A stretch of DNA of 64,000 nt, taken from assembly GCF_011602485.2 (NCBI RefSeq), contig NZ_CP050022.2, forward strand, positions 5,290,001 to 5,354,000, in the 5' to 3' direction. The notes below the pieces were generated by a model that was given only the letters and a program-made list of their open reading frames with translations, had not been told where the DNA came from and did not search any database. How positions within the stretch are numbered: position 1 is the first letter of the stretch; every line of letters starts with the position of its first letter. This document shows positions 45,119-59,985 of the stretch, piece after piece. The stretch comes from Bradyrhizobium sp. 1(2017). GTDB lineage: Bacteria > Pseudomonadota > Alphaproteobacteria > Rhizobiales > Xanthobacteraceae. A program made the translations under genes and the position numbers.

Positions 45119-46209
45119 CAGGCCCGCCTCGCCGAGCGGTCGGCGGCAATCGCCTCGCCCTCGCCCGAGTTCACCAGCTCGACCGCGATCCGGTGCGGGA
45201 ACGAGACGAAGTCCGGGATGTGCCGCCCCACAGGGGTCTGGCGCTTGAACCCGCCTGCGAAGCGGCGGTCGCGTGTCAGCGCCTGCCACAACAGCCGCTC
45301 GGCATCGGTCGGGTTGCGGCGGAGCAGGCGAGCAAGGCCCCGCACCGTCGAGCCGCTGTCGGGCGCGCCGCCGCCCTGCCCGTGCTCGGCCAGCAGCGCG
45401 CGCAGGCGCGTCGCCTGCTCGCCGTCGAGCACTCCGCCCTTGGCCGGCCCCTTGCGCCCCTCCGCGATGGCCATGACGACGCCATGGAGGGTATGCATGT
45501 CCTGCTTGGTCGGCTCCATCCGGGTGAAGATGTTGCGCAGGTTGACCAGCATGGTGTCGCGTTTCTCGGCCGGGCGCAGGAATTCGACCTTGTCGAGCTC
45601 ACGCACGAGGTTGTCGAAGAAGGCCTGCATCTGGTGCTGCGAGGCGCGCTCGGAGCGCTCCGGCATGGCGTGCGGCAGCTCGCCCGATGTGGCCCGCTTG
45701 AACCATTCATAGCCGACCAGCAGCACGGCCTGGGCAAGGTTGAGCGAGGCAAAGCCCGGATTGACCGGGAAGGTGATGATGCGGTTGGAGAGCCCGACCT
45801 CCTCGTTGGTCAGGCCCCAGCGCTCGCGGCCGAACAGGATACCGGCCTTGCCGCCGGTCGCGACGTGCCCGGCGATCTCGGCCGCGGCCGCCTCCGGCCC
45901 CACCACCGGCTTGGCCTGGTCATGCGGGCGCGCGGTGGTGGCGAACAGCAGGTCGAGATCGGCGACTGCCTGCTCGACGGTGTCGAACAATTCGACCTTT
46001 TCCAGAATGTGGTCGGCGCCGGCGGCGGCACGCTGGGCCGCGATGTTGGGCCAGCCGTCGCGAGGATTGACGATGCGCAGCCGGCTCAGGGCAAAGTTGC
46101 CCATGGCGCGCGCGGTCATGCCGATGTTTTCCCCGAGCTGCGGCTCGACCAGGATCACGATCGGACCGTCGAGGGAAAGTCCCGCCTTGCTCTTGTCAGT
46201 CCCCGACAT
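45010..46209 (-). CDS. trmJ: TrmJ-type tRNA/rRNA 2'-O-methyltransferase fused to a C-terminal DUF559 domain
   Basis: 399 residues. Residues about 15-170 are a SPOUT (TrmH-like) fold: VEPQLGENIGMTARAMGNF, GILFGRERWGLTNEEV, FPVNPGFASLNLAQAV, the SAM knot. A helical segment typical of TrmJ ends at about 280. The C-terminal ~110 residues match DUF559 (ARLLRRNPTDAERLLWQAL, GGFKRQTPVGRHIPDFVSF, WLEARDYRVLDI), a Vsr-like nuclease fold. In DUF559 the strand reads ELDGxxH; here it is ELVNSGEGEA, so the acidic and His residues are lost and nuclease activity is doubtful. Methylates tRNA position 32 in the family. Its 3' end is the repeat target. Confidence 0.88.
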   Translation of the reverse strand: MSGTDKSKAGLSLDGPIVILVEPQLGENIGMTARAMGNFALSRLRIVNPRDGWPNIAAQRAAAGADHILEKVELFDTVEQAVADLDLLFATTARPHDQAKPVVGPEAAAAEIAGHVATGGKAGILFGRERWGLTNEEVGLSNRIITFPVNPGFASLNLAQAVLLVGYEWFKRATSGELPHAMPERSERASQHQMQAFFDNLVRELDKVEFLRPAEKRDTMLVNLRNIFTRMEPTKQDMHTLHGVVMAIAEGRKGPAKGGVLDGEQATRLRALLAEHGQGGGAPDSGSTVRGLARLLRRNPTDAERLLWQALTRDRRFAGGFKRQTPVGRHIPDFVSFPHRIAVELVNSGEGEAIAADRSARRAWLEARDYRVLDIRAADVERDLEAELVRLQAMMEQSA

Positions 46210-46560
46210 CCCGCTTCGCTTTCACTCTTCGTCTCAAGGCCTTGCAGAGGCCGCCTGAGGAATTGATTCAAGCACCGTTCCGGCCGGCGCCGCCCCGCTC
46301 TCGCCTGTCGTTTGCCTGTCCTGACGAAATTCTCAAGGGAAATAACGACTTGGATTCGACTTTTGAATCTCGCCGGGAACATGCGGCCAAGGCCCGCCCA
46401 AAGCCTGACCAAGGCCCGGCTGCCGCTCCCCATCTGCGGAAGCTGGATGAGCTAAAAGTGCATAATCCCTTGGCTTTCGCCCGCCGCGCGGCGGTGCTAA
46501 GAGGCGGCGGATATTCCCGTGGCGCGCCAAAAGCGCCGTTCGAAAGAGGCTTCCCCGATC
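46210..46560. other. Divergent intergenic region between trmJ and icd
   Basis: About 350 bp without a supported gene. Should contain both promoters. Open frames crossing it are Arg/Pro-rich and start inside icd in another frame. Confidence 0.5.
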
Positions 46561-47775
46561 ATGGCAAAAATCAAGGTATCCAATCCCGTCGTCGAGCTCG
46601 ATGGCGACGAGATGACCCGGATCATCTGGCAGTACATCAAGGACAAGCTGATCAACCCGTTCCTGGATGTCGAACTGCTCTATTACGACCTGGGCATGGA
46701 ATACCGCGACCACACCAACGATCAGGTCACCATCGACGCCGCCGAGGCGATCAAGAAGGTCGGCGTCGGCGTCAAGTGCGCCACCATCACCCCTGACGAA
46801 GCCCGGGTGAAGGAGTTCAACCTCAAGCAGATGTGGAAGTCGCCGAACGGCACCATCCGCAACATCCTCGGCGGCGTGATCTTCCGCGAGCCGATCATCT
46901 GCAAGAACGTGCCGCGCCTCGTTCCCGGCTGGACCAAGCCGATCATCATCGGCCGCCACGCCTATGGCGACCAGTACCGCGCCACCGACATCAAGTTCCC
47001 GGGCAAGGGCACCCTCTCGCTGAAGTTCGTCGGCGAGGACGGCACCGTGATCGAGAAGGAAGTGTTCAAGGCGCCCGGCGCCGGTGTCGCCATGGAGATG
47101 TACAATCTCGACGACTCCATCATCGACTTCGCCCGCGCCTCCTTCAACTACGGCCTGCTGCGCGGCTACCCGGTCTATCTCTCCACCAAGAACACGATCC
47201 TGAAGGTCTATGACGGCCGCTTCAAGGACATCTTCCAGGAGATCTTCGACAAGGAGTTCAAGAAGGAGTTCGACGCCAAGGGCCTGACCTACGAGCACCG
47301 CCTGATCGACGACATGGTGGCCTCGGCGCTGAAATGGTCCGGCGGCTATGTCTGGGCCTGTAAGAACTACGACGGCGACGTGCAGTCCGACACGGTCGCG
47401 CAGGGCTACGGCTCGCTCGGCCTGATGACCTCGGTGCTGCTCACCCCCGACGGCAAGACCGTGGAAGCCGAAGCCGCCCACGGCACGGTGACCCGCCACT
47501 ACCGCGAGCATCAGAAGGGCAAGGAGACCTCGACCAACTCGATCGCGTCGATCTTCGCCTGGACCCGTGGCCTGTCGCACCGCGCCAAGCTCGACAACAA
47601 TGCCGAGCTCGCCAAGTTCGCCAACACCCTGGAGAAGGTCTGCGTCGACACCGTCGAGGCCGGTTACATGACCAAGGACCTCGCGCTGCTGGTCGGCGCC
47701 GACCAGCGCTGGCTCTCGACCACCGGCTTCCTCGACAAGGTCGCCGAGAACCTGACGAAGGAGCTGGCGGCGTAA
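46561..47775 (+). CDS. icd: NADP-dependent isocitrate dehydrogenase
   Basis: 404 residues from ATG 46561 ([20 protein letters not shown]). An upstream in-frame start at 46519 is rejected, as the conserved family N terminus begins here. Eukaryotic-type/homodimeric class [39 protein letters not shown] (substrate loop), [38 protein letters not shown] and [14 protein letters not shown]. Oxidises isocitrate to 2-oxoglutarate in the TCA cycle. Ended by a strong terminator. Confidence 0.98.
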   Translation: MAKIKVSNPVVELDGDEMTRIIWQYIKDKLINPFLDVELLYYDLGMEYRDHTNDQVTIDAAEAIKKVGVGVKCATITPDEARVKEFNLKQMWKSPNGTIRNILGGVIFREPIICKNVPRLVPGWTKPIIIGRHAYGDQYRATDIKFPGKGTLSLKFVGEDGTVIEKEVFKAPGAGVAMEMYNLDDSIIDFARASFNYGLLRGYPVYLSTKNTILKVYDGRFKDIFQEIFDKEFKKEFDAKGLTYEHRLIDDMVASALKWSGGYVWACKNYDGDVQSDTVAQGYGSLGLMTSVLLTPDGKTVEAEAAHGTVTRHYREHQKGKETSTNSIASIFAWTRGLSHRAKLDNNAELAKFANTLEKVCVDTVEAGYMTKDLALLVGADQRWLSTTGFLDKVAENLTKELAA

Positions 47776-47813
47776 GCCGTCTGCAATGTCGCCCGACTGG
47801 GCCAGACAGCATC

Positions 47814-47847
47814 ACGGGCCGCGCCTCAAAGCGCGGCCCGTTTTTTT
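47814..47847 (+). terminator. Intrinsic terminator after icd
   Basis: 11-bp perfect stem ACGGGCCGCGC / GCGCGGCCCGT, loop CTCAAA, then seven T. Located 39 bp past the icd stop. Confidence 0.95.
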
Positions 47848-47872
47848 ATGAGCCTTTTGCGGAGATGCGATC

Positions 47873-48373
47873 ATGTCGATGAAGCTTGCTACCCCTGCCC
47901 TGGTGCTCGCGGCGCTGATCGGGCCGGCAGGAGCCGCGGAGCCGCTTCCCGCGGCCATTGCCGCACCGGGCGAAACCGTCGTCCTGAGTGTCCACGCCGA
48001 GGGCGCGCAGGTCTATGAGTGCAAGGCCGCCGCCGACGGCAAGCTCGCCTGGGCCTTCCGCGAGCCGATCGCGACGCTGCTGTCCGAAGGCAAGACCATC
48101 GGCCGCCACTATGCCGGCCCGAGCTGGGAGCTCGCCGATGGCAGCGCGGTGGTCGGCAAGGCCGCCGCCAACGCACCGGGCGCGACGGCCGCCGACATTC
48201 CCTGGCTGAAGCTGGACGTCACCTCACATCGCGGCAGCGGCGTGCTCACGCCGGTCACGACGGTCCAGCGCATCCACACCCATGGCGGCACGCTCGACGG
48301 CGCCTGCGACAAGGCCGGCGCGTTCAGGAGCGCGCCCTACTCCGCCGCGTATATCTTCCTGAAGAAGGGCTGA
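47873..48373 (+). CDS. DUF3455 exported protein
   Basis: 166 residues with a signal peptide (about 1-21, ending PAGAAEP). DUF3455 features: VHAEGAQVYECKAAADGKLAWAF, GRHYAGPSWEL, LTPVTTVQRIHTHGG and SAPYSAAYIFL. GGAG lies 9 nt before ATG 47873. Function unknown; the fold is small and secreted. Confidence 0.9.
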   Translation: MSMKLATPALVLAALIGPAGAAEPLPAAIAAPGETVVLSVHAEGAQVYECKAAADGKLAWAFREPIATLLSEGKTIGRHYAGPSWELADGSAVVGKAAANAPGATAADIPWLKLDVTSHRGSGVLTPVTTVQRIHTHGGTLDGACDKAGAFRSAPYSAAYIFLKKG

Positions 48374-48402
48374 TCGCTCAGCGGTCCGGGCGACGTCGGG
48401 GT

Positions 48403-51081
<2,679 letters not shown>

Positions 51082-51334
51082 GTTCATCCAATCGGGTGTG
51101 CTTGGACCCGCGTTTCTCGCCATAAAAACCGGACGTTAAGGCTGATATCTGCGGGCCAGAGCGCTTTTAGACAAGGCCAGCTTCGCTGTCCAGAAACTGT
51201 GCAGAGAGATCAGAGGGTTGCCCAAGGCGCGCAATGGCCGCAATCCGGTTGGAAGGCCAATCCCGTTGATAGGCCATGTCGCCGCGTTGACAGGCTTGGC
51301 CGCCCTGTGGTCTGTACCCATCTGTATCGTACGG

Positions 51335-51512
51335 CCACGTCGGGAGAGACCGGCTTTAGGCAGCCGGCGCCGAAGGAGCAACCGCCCCGGAAACTCTCAG
51401 GCAAAAGGACCGCGTGGCTTTGACGACATCTGGAAAGAGGCGCCGACGGGCTTGAAACCCGGGTGGCACCCGCCGACGGGATAATACTCTCAGGCACAGC
51501 GACAGATGGGGC
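51335..51512 (+). ncRNA. Tandem glycine riboswitch of the gcv operon
   Basis: Two glycine-aptamer units. Aptamer 1 (about 51338-51415) has CGGGAGAGACCGG, CCGAAGGAGCAACCG and AAACTCTCAGGCAAAAGGAC. Aptamer 2 (about 51428-51508) has TCTGGAAAGAGGC, GCACCCGCCGACGGGATAAT and ACTCTCAGGCACAGCGACAG. The ACTCTCAGGCA core is exact in both. Binds glycine cooperatively and here precedes gcvT by about 55 bp. Confidence 0.93.
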
Positions 51513-51527
51513 TTCGATGGGTTGCTT

Positions 51528-51545
51528 CCGGGGAATCGTCCCCGG
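51528..51545 (+). promoter_or_regulatory. Stem-loop downstream of the glycine riboswitch (expression platform candidate)
   Basis: CCGGGGA-ATCG-TCCCCGG, 7-bp stem with 4-nt loop between aptamer 2 and the gcvT start. No T run, so translational rather than transcriptional control would be expected. Confidence 0.45.
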
Positions 51546-51567
51546 GGAACCGCCGAGGGCCCCTGTG

Positions 51568-52716
51568 ATGCTAGCGTGCGACGACCGAGATTCCCTCCGA
51601 CATACCCCGCTCCATGCCCTGCACGTGTCCCTGGGCGGCAAGATGGTGCCGTTCGCCGGCTACGACATGCCCGTGCAATATCCCGCGGGCGTCCTCAAAG
51701 AGCATCTCCATACCCGCAGCCAGGCCGGGCTGTTCGACGTCTCCCATATGGGCCAACTCGCGCTCCGGCCCAAATCCGGCAAGGTCGAGGACGCTGCCCG
51801 CGCGCTGGAGCGGCTGGTACCGCAGGATATCGTGGCGATTGCCGAGGGGCGGCAGCGCTACGCCCAGTTCACCAATGCGGATGGCGGCATCCTCGATGAT
51901 CTCATGGTCGCAAATTTCGGCGATCACCTGTTCCTGGTCGTCAACGCCGCCTGCAAGGCGGAGGACGAGGCGCATCTGCGCGCGCATCTGTCCGGCGACT
52001 GCGTCATCGAGCAGCTCGCCGATCGCGCGCTGATCGCGCTCCAGGGCCCGAAGGCGGAATCGGTGCTGGCGAAATTCTGTGCAGATGCGCCCGCCATGAA
52101 GTTCATGGATTCCGGCCCGCGCGAGGTTGCCGGCATCAAATGTTTCGTCTCGCGCTCGGGCTATACCGGCGAGGACGGGTTTGAGATTTCGGTCCCCGCT
52201 GCGGACGCCGAGCGGCTGGCCAAGATGCTCCTCGAAAACCCGGACGTGCTGCCGATCGGTCTTGGCGCCCGCGACAGCCTGCGGCTGGAAGCCGGGCTTT
52301 GCCTTTATGGCCACGACATCGACACCGCGACCACGCCAGTCGAGGCCGCGCTGGAATGGTCGGTGCAGAAGAGCCGCCGCAGCGGCGGGACGCGCGCCGG
52401 CGGTTTTCCCGGCGCAGAGAAGATTCTCGCCCATTTCGACAACGGCGCATCGCGCCGCCGCGTCGGCCTGCTCGCCCAGGGACGCGCGCCGGTGCGCGAG
52501 GGCGCGTTGCTGTTTGCTGATAGCGCGGGCGGCGAGCCGATCGGTAAGGTCACCTCGGGCGGTTTCGGCCCGAGCCTGAATGCGCCGGTGGCGATGGGCT
52601 ACGTGCCGACGAGCCAGAGCGCGCTCGGCACAAATCTCTTCGCCGAAGTGCGCGGCCAACGCCTGCCGCTCACCGTCGCCGCCATGCCCTTTGTGAAAAA
52701 CACCTACAAACGCTGA
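51568..52716 (+). CDS. gcvT: Glycine cleavage system T protein (aminomethyltransferase)
   Basis: 382 residues from ATG 51568, with GAGGG upstream. Family signatures: [68 protein letters not shown] and [16 protein letters not shown]. Transfers the methylene group from the H-protein-bound intermediate to tetrahydrofolate, releasing ammonia. First gene of gcvT-gcvH-gcvP, under the glycine riboswitch. Confidence 0.97.
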   Translation: MLACDDRDSLRHTPLHALHVSLGGKMVPFAGYDMPVQYPAGVLKEHLHTRSQAGLFDVSHMGQLALRPKSGKVEDAARALERLVPQDIVAIAEGRQRYAQFTNADGGILDDLMVANFGDHLFLVVNAACKAEDEAHLRAHLSGDCVIEQLADRALIALQGPKAESVLAKFCADAPAMKFMDSGPREVAGIKCFVSRSGYTGEDGFEISVPAADAERLAKMLLENPDVLPIGLGARDSLRLEAGLCLYGHDIDTATTPVEAALEWSVQKSRRSGGTRAGGFPGAEKILAHFDNGASRRRVGLLAQGRAPVREGALLFADSAGGEPIGKVTSGGFGPSLNAPVAMGYVPTSQSALGTNLFAEVRGQRLPLTVAAMPFVKNTYKR

Positions 52717-52726
52717 GGACAAGACA

Positions 52727-53095
52727 ATGACCACGACGCTGTACACCTCCGACCATGAATGGCTCGCCATCGAGGGCGATGTCGCGACCGTCGGGATCAC
52801 CGACTATGCGCAGTCGCAACTCGGCGACGTCGTGTTCGTCGAACTGCCCAAGGTCGGCCGCACGCTGAAGAAGACGGAAGCCGCAGCCGTCGTCGAATCC
52901 GTGAAGGCCGCGTCCGACGTCTACGCCCCTGTGACGGGCGAGGTGCTCGAGACCAACGAGGCGCTCGCCGCCGAACCGGCGCTGGTGAATTCGGACGCGC
53001 AAGGCAAGGCGTGGTTCTTCAAGATCAAGATGGCCGACAAGAGCGAGCTCGGCGGCCTCATGGATGAGGCCGCCTACAAGGCCCATACGGCGTGA
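52727..53095 (+). CDS. gcvH: Glycine cleavage system H protein
   Basis: 122 residues. Lipoyl-accepting lysine is K60 in [14 protein letters not shown], with the preceding [14 protein letters not shown]. Carries the aminomethyl group between P, T and L proteins. Starts 10 bp after gcvT. Confidence 0.98.
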   Translation: MTTTLYTSDHEWLAIEGDVATVGITDYAQSQLGDVVFVELPKVGRTLKKTEAAAVVESVKAASDVYAPVTGEVLETNEALAAEPALVNSDAQGKAWFFKIKMADKSELGGLMDEAAYKAHTA

Positions 53096-53128
53096 GGATT
53101 ATGAGCCGAACAGCCTCAACATACTCAC

Positions 53129-53230
53129 TGTCATGCCCCGCGAAGGCGGGGCATCCAGTAAACGCAGCCGGTTCGGCTAGAGCCGAGAGGCCGCGGCGTA
53201 CTGGATCGCCCGCCTTCGCGGGCGATGACA
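53129..53230. repeat. Palindromic repeat between gcvH and gcvP (TGTCATG...GATGACA)
   Basis: Starts TGTCATGCCCCGCGAAGGCG and ends CCCGCCTTCGCGGGCGATGACA after a central GAGGCCGCGG; ends are inverted repeats including GGGGCATCCAGTA / TACTGGATCGCCC. It lies within the gcv operon, in the 159-bp gcvH-gcvP gap, so it may form an mRNA hairpin that lowers or stabilises gcvP expression. Confidence 0.82.
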
Positions 53231-53254
53231 GCAACTCCTAGCGAGGACCCAATG

Positions 53255-56134
<2,880 letters not shown>

Positions 56135-56150
56135 GACTCAAGAGGATCTC

Positions 56151-56240
56151 GTAGGGTGGGCACAGCGAAAGAATGCCCACCGCCTCTTTGCTTGTTGAAA
56201 TATAATGGGCACGGCGCTCGCGCATGTTTGCCCACCCTAC
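56151..56240. repeat. Intergenic inverted repeat (GTAGGGTGGG...CCCACCCTAC)
   Basis: GTAGGGTGGGCACAGCGAAA at the left and GCATGTTTGCCCACCCTAC at the right, with internal AATGCCCACCGC and ATAATGGGCACG arms. It separates convergent gcvP and the DUF1835-like gene. Short elements with GTAGGGTGGGCAAAGC ends are common in this group. Confidence 0.8.
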
Positions 56241-56256
56241 GGCACTGCACGCTCGT

Positions 56257-57249
56257 CTACGGCGCAACCAATGATCGGCTTTCGCGCTCCCATCGCCAGA
56301 GCCGTTCGTTGGTGAGTTCAGTGCCGCCCCACCAGCGCTTGATCGGGTTGTGCCGGCGGAAATCCTCGCGGCCTGCCAGAACGGCCTTGCCAAATTCGGT
56401 CAGCGACAGCCGGCTCCGGCGAAACGCGGCGTTGCGGCCTCTTTCATTGTACTTATCGAGTGTCGCCAGCTTGCTGTCCAGACCCGCAACCGCGGGCGTC
56501 GGTCCGAATGCGAGTCCTTCGAGCAGCGTGCCCAACTCCCACGGATCGAACACGCGTACCCCAAGCATGCCCGGCCGAAACAGCTCATCGGTGCGATTGT
56601 GTCCCGTTGCGATCAGTTCGAGAAGCCGCGTCTCGGTCATCCCCAGTCCCGTCGCCGGCGATGGCAGTTCTGAGAGCAGGCCTTCCACGGCCGGCTTCAG
56701 GAAAGTCAGCTTGCCGAGCGGCCTGTCGAGCAGCGCGGCCCAAAGCTCGGGGGTCGGCGCGCGGTAGGCCTCCCAGGCCATGCTGGCGATTCCAAAATCA
56801 CTTTCTGCGATATCGAACTGCCGCACCTCACGATGACGAAGCTCTGCGGGATCGGCTCCGCGCAGATCGAAATCGACACATCGCAATCTCAGACTCTCTG
56901 TGACGGACGGCTCGGAACGCAGGTAATCGAGGATCCAGATCAACTGCAATTGACTGTTGGGTTCAGGGTCGAACCACAGTTCGATGAGATCGACCCCGTA
57001 AGTCTCGCAGACCCAGAGCAGCGGCCCTGCCCGATCCTGGCGCCTGATAACGGGCGATAGACGGACGCAATCTGACCAGTGCATCTGATCGTAAAACTTG
57101 TCCCAGCGGCTGCCGAGATAGTTGTTGAGGTGGTCAGGCGACGGAAGTGGCCCCGAAACGAAGCGATAGATGAACGGGACGACCATGTCCGCGCGATCGG
57201 CATGGGTGAGACCGACGCCGGACGAACTCGTCAGGATCATACGCTTCAT
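56257..57249 (-). CDS. DUF1835/DUF3658-like protein of unknown function
   Basis: 330 residues from ATG 57249. The C-terminal IKRWWGGTELTNERLWRWERE matches the conserved tail (WGGTxLTNxxLWRW) of DUF1835-type proteins; the N terminus ILTSSSGVGLTHADRADMVVPFIYRF is family-like but lacks the usual DxLHVTNGD opening. A soluble cytoplasmic protein, no membrane segment. Possible role in stress; unproven. It sits between gcvP and recA on the minus strand. Confidence 0.7.
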   Translation of the reverse strand: MKRMILTSSSGVGLTHADRADMVVPFIYRFVSGPLPSPDHLNNYLGSRWDKFYDQMHWSDCVRLSPVIRRQDRAGPLLWVCETYGVDLIELWFDPEPNSQLQLIWILDYLRSEPSVTESLRLRCVDFDLRGADPAELRHREVRQFDIAESDFGIASMAWEAYRAPTPELWAALLDRPLGKLTFLKPAVEGLLSELPSPATGLGMTETRLLELIATGHNRTDELFRPGMLGVRVFDPWELGTLLEGLAFGPTPAVAGLDSKLATLDKYNERGRNAAFRRSRLSLTEFGKAVLAGREDFRRHNPIKRWWGGTELTNERLWRWERESRSLVAP

Positions 57250-57347
57250 CGTCGACGCCAACCCCACGCCAAACGAAACGGGCACTGACGACGTCGGCAA
57301 CTCAACGTCATCAGCGCCCGCTCCTCGCGAAAACTCTATTCCAAGGC

Positions 57348-58436
<1,089 letters not shown>

Positions 58437-58528
58437 TGGGTCGTGCTCCTTATGGCGAGGATTCGGGTGCGGGACAAACGGTGAGGCAGCGGGTCGTCGA
58501 TAAAAACAATGTACCCCATCTGTTCTTT

Positions 58529-58543
58529 GTTCGCAATATGTTC
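58529..58543 (-). promoter_or_regulatory. LexA/SOS box upstream of recA
   Basis: GTTC-GCAATAT-GTTC, a perfect alphaproteobacterial GTTC-N7-GTTC direct repeat. A third GTTC at 58522 precedes it with three bases between, so two overlapping sites may exist. Confidence 0.85.
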
Positions 58544-58652
58544 TTTGAGTTTTTCGGGCACTGGCCTGTTTCCGAGCGCGGTGGCCTAAGTTGATTTTCG
58601 CAGTGGCCTAATTTGTTCTGTGCGCGCCAGTTTGGGGGGACGCGGGCGCCTC

Positions 58653-58666
58653 TTGATCTAGGTCAA
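58653..58666 (+). promoter_or_regulatory. FixK/FNR-type box upstream of the small Cys-rich exported protein
   Basis: TTGATCTAGGTCAA, close to the FixK2/FNR consensus TTGAT-N4-RTCAA. Centre at 58659.5; a TATCCT -10-like element at 58689-58694 and a start near 58701 put the box at about -41.5, the class II activator position. The regulated gene starts at 58718. Confidence 0.8.
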
Positions 58667-58717
58667 CTTGGCCAGCTACCGGGCGCAGTATCCTAGGGAA
58701 CCAACAGGAGGGCGCCC

Positions 58718-58972
58718 ATGAAACTCAACATCGCGTTGATATCTTTGGGCGTGGCTGGGATCATTGGTCCCGCCATCGCTCAGGAGAAGGCTCCCAAGAC
58801 CCTTCAAGAGCAGCGTCGCCCCGGAGTGACCTACGAGGACTGCGTCGAGCGATGCAACAAATGCGGCAGCGGGAAAAACCCTGACTGCGTCAAGAACTTC
58901 TGCACCGGCTATGAACACCGCAAGCCCGGAGTGAAACCGCTGCCGGTCACCTGCATGGATTACGGCGGGTGA
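58718..58972 (+). CDS. Small exported cysteine-rich protein under a FixK-like box
   Basis: 84 residues with a strong ribosome site (AGGAGGG) before ATG 58718. Signal peptide about 1-21 (GPAIAQ). The mature part has six cysteines in CVERCNKC, CVKNFC and a final C, suggesting disulfides or metal/heme binding. I recognise no family. FixK-box control suggests induction at low oxygen, as for many small proteins of respiratory adaptation in Bradyrhizobium. A terminator follows directly. Confidence 0.83.
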   Translation: MKLNIALISLGVAGIIGPAIAQEKAPKTLQEQRRPGVTYEDCVERCNKCGSGKNPDCVKNFCTGYEHRKPGVKPLPVTCMDYGG

Positions 58973-58976
58973 AGTA

Positions 58977-59005
58977 AGGCCGCCTCAGTTGGCGGCCTCT
59001 TTCAT
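58977..59005 (+). terminator. Terminator after the Cys-rich protein gene
   Basis: 8-bp perfect stem AGGCCGCC / GGCGGCCT, loop TCAGTT, then CTTTCATTT. Starts five bases after the stop. Confidence 0.8.
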
Positions 59006-59346
59006 TTCATTACGTCTTCGCGCGGCGGAAGCCCCCGAGACTCCCGGAATTCAGCATCCCCGGGCGGCGGAGGGACGACGGGGCCACCTTGGGGACGTTT
59101 GTCGTCCTTCTTTTCGTCGTCCTTCACCTTGAAGCTGCGGTTCGGATACCATTCCCTAAGGCCCCAAGTCCCGCGCCCCACTCTCACCACATCACCGACC
59201 TCTGCCATACGCCGTGTCAGCACGGAACCAATGGTATTGGCAGGCTCTTTCGAGTTGGACTTGGCCGATCCGATCAAGAGGAAGTAGCGCCAGCTGCGTT
59301 CCGGTTGATCTAGCTCAAAGGGCGTCCACCTCCGCCAGCAGACCAT
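59002..59346 (-). pseudogene. Truncated winged-helix protein remnant
   Basis: In the minus strand, residues about 35-70 of a 114-codon frame (NTIGSVLTRRMAEVGDVVRVGRGTWGLREWYPN) look like the wing of a winged-helix DNA-binding domain seen with restriction or mobile-element proteins. Upstream sequence gives no proper N terminus and is crossed by the FixK-like box at 59305. The C-terminal KDDEKKDDKRPQ tail is charged and low-complexity. Best read as a decayed fragment; a small intact gene is less likely. Confidence 0.5.
59305..59318 (+). promoter_or_regulatory. Second FixK/FNR-like box
   Basis: TTGATCTAGCTCAA, one base off a perfect TTGATCTAG-ATCAA-type dyad. It faces the small ORF at 59353; a class II position would place the transcription start near 59353, meaning a leaderless message if real. 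Confidence 0.45.
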
Positions 59347-59352
59347 CGGTCC

Positions 59353-59487
59353 GTGCCCGACCCCAACAAGGACATCGAGAATAAGGAAGCCAAGCCGTCG
59401 CGCCTGGACGAGGTCCGCCGCGCCATCGAAGAGTACGCCGCCGACCTCCGGGAGGTCATCAGGAGGCTACGCCAGAAGATGAACTAG
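59353..59487 (+). CDS. 44-residue acidic/basic small protein, candidate
   Basis: GTG at 59353, stop at 59485-59487. It encodes a polar helix (PDPNKDIENKEAKPSRLDEVRR then AIEEYAADLREVIRRLRQKMN), with heptad-like spacing and none of the Arg/Pro bias of shadow frames. No clear ribosome site. A FixK-like box lies 35-48 bp upstream and a terminator at 59614 downstream. Similar small proteins are common in Bradyrhizobium. Confidence 0.55.
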   Translation: MPDPNKDIENKEAKPSRLDEVRRAIEEYAADLREVIRRLRQKMN

Positions 59488-59613
59488 GGCCTTCTCAAGG
59501 GCGAAGGCGATGTCCGTTCACCACCATGCGGAGGGATGACGCTGAACCTTGGCACAGCTTGTGCAGACGTATCAGAACCGGGGAATTGCATTCCCACCCG
59601 GGGCTGGAAAGCC

Positions 59614-59647
59614 GCCGCCTGCGATCATTTAAGCAGGCGGCGTTTTT
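59614..59647 (+). terminator. Terminator without an assigned upstream gene
   Basis: 9-bp stem GCCGCCTGC / GCAGGCGGC, loop of about 10 nt, followed by GTTTTT. It could end the transcript of the 44-residue ORF, or a small RNA starting between 59488 and 59610. Confidence 0.7.
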
Positions 59648-59985
59648 GCTCCAAGGCGGCGCTCCGGGGCTGGCAAGAGCGCCCACAAGTGCATGAAACC
59701 AAGCACAGATCGCCTCGGACCGCATTAGTCTATGTGAAAAAAAGATCCAATTTGCTTTTGCGGGGCTGTCGTAGTCGGGACACCTGGACCGGGGTGCTGT
59801 CCGTATGTGACCCGGGTGTCCCAGATTGGTTTCTGGAATGGCTCATTCGATGGGACGGCCTATGGCACGCCGAGGAGCATTCCCGGATCGTCGGCTCGCT
59901 GCCGAAACGCGAACGCCGCGACGCGTGGATCCTTCGCGCTGGATCTGTCTCTTCGCCGCTTCGCTCACTTTGCCGCAACCCGGCT
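59648..59985. other. Stretch without a supported gene
   Basis: About 340 bp. Contains an interrupted inverted pair GGGACACC (59779) and GGGTGTCCC (59815), possibly remnant of a mobile element, but no transposase frame. Long open frames here are Arg/Ser/Pro-rich shadows. Confidence 0.4.

Noticed and set aside
59779..59823. GGGACACC...GGGTGTCCC inverted pair as insertion-sequence ends
   Set aside because: Only about 45 bp apart and with no transposase or target duplication.
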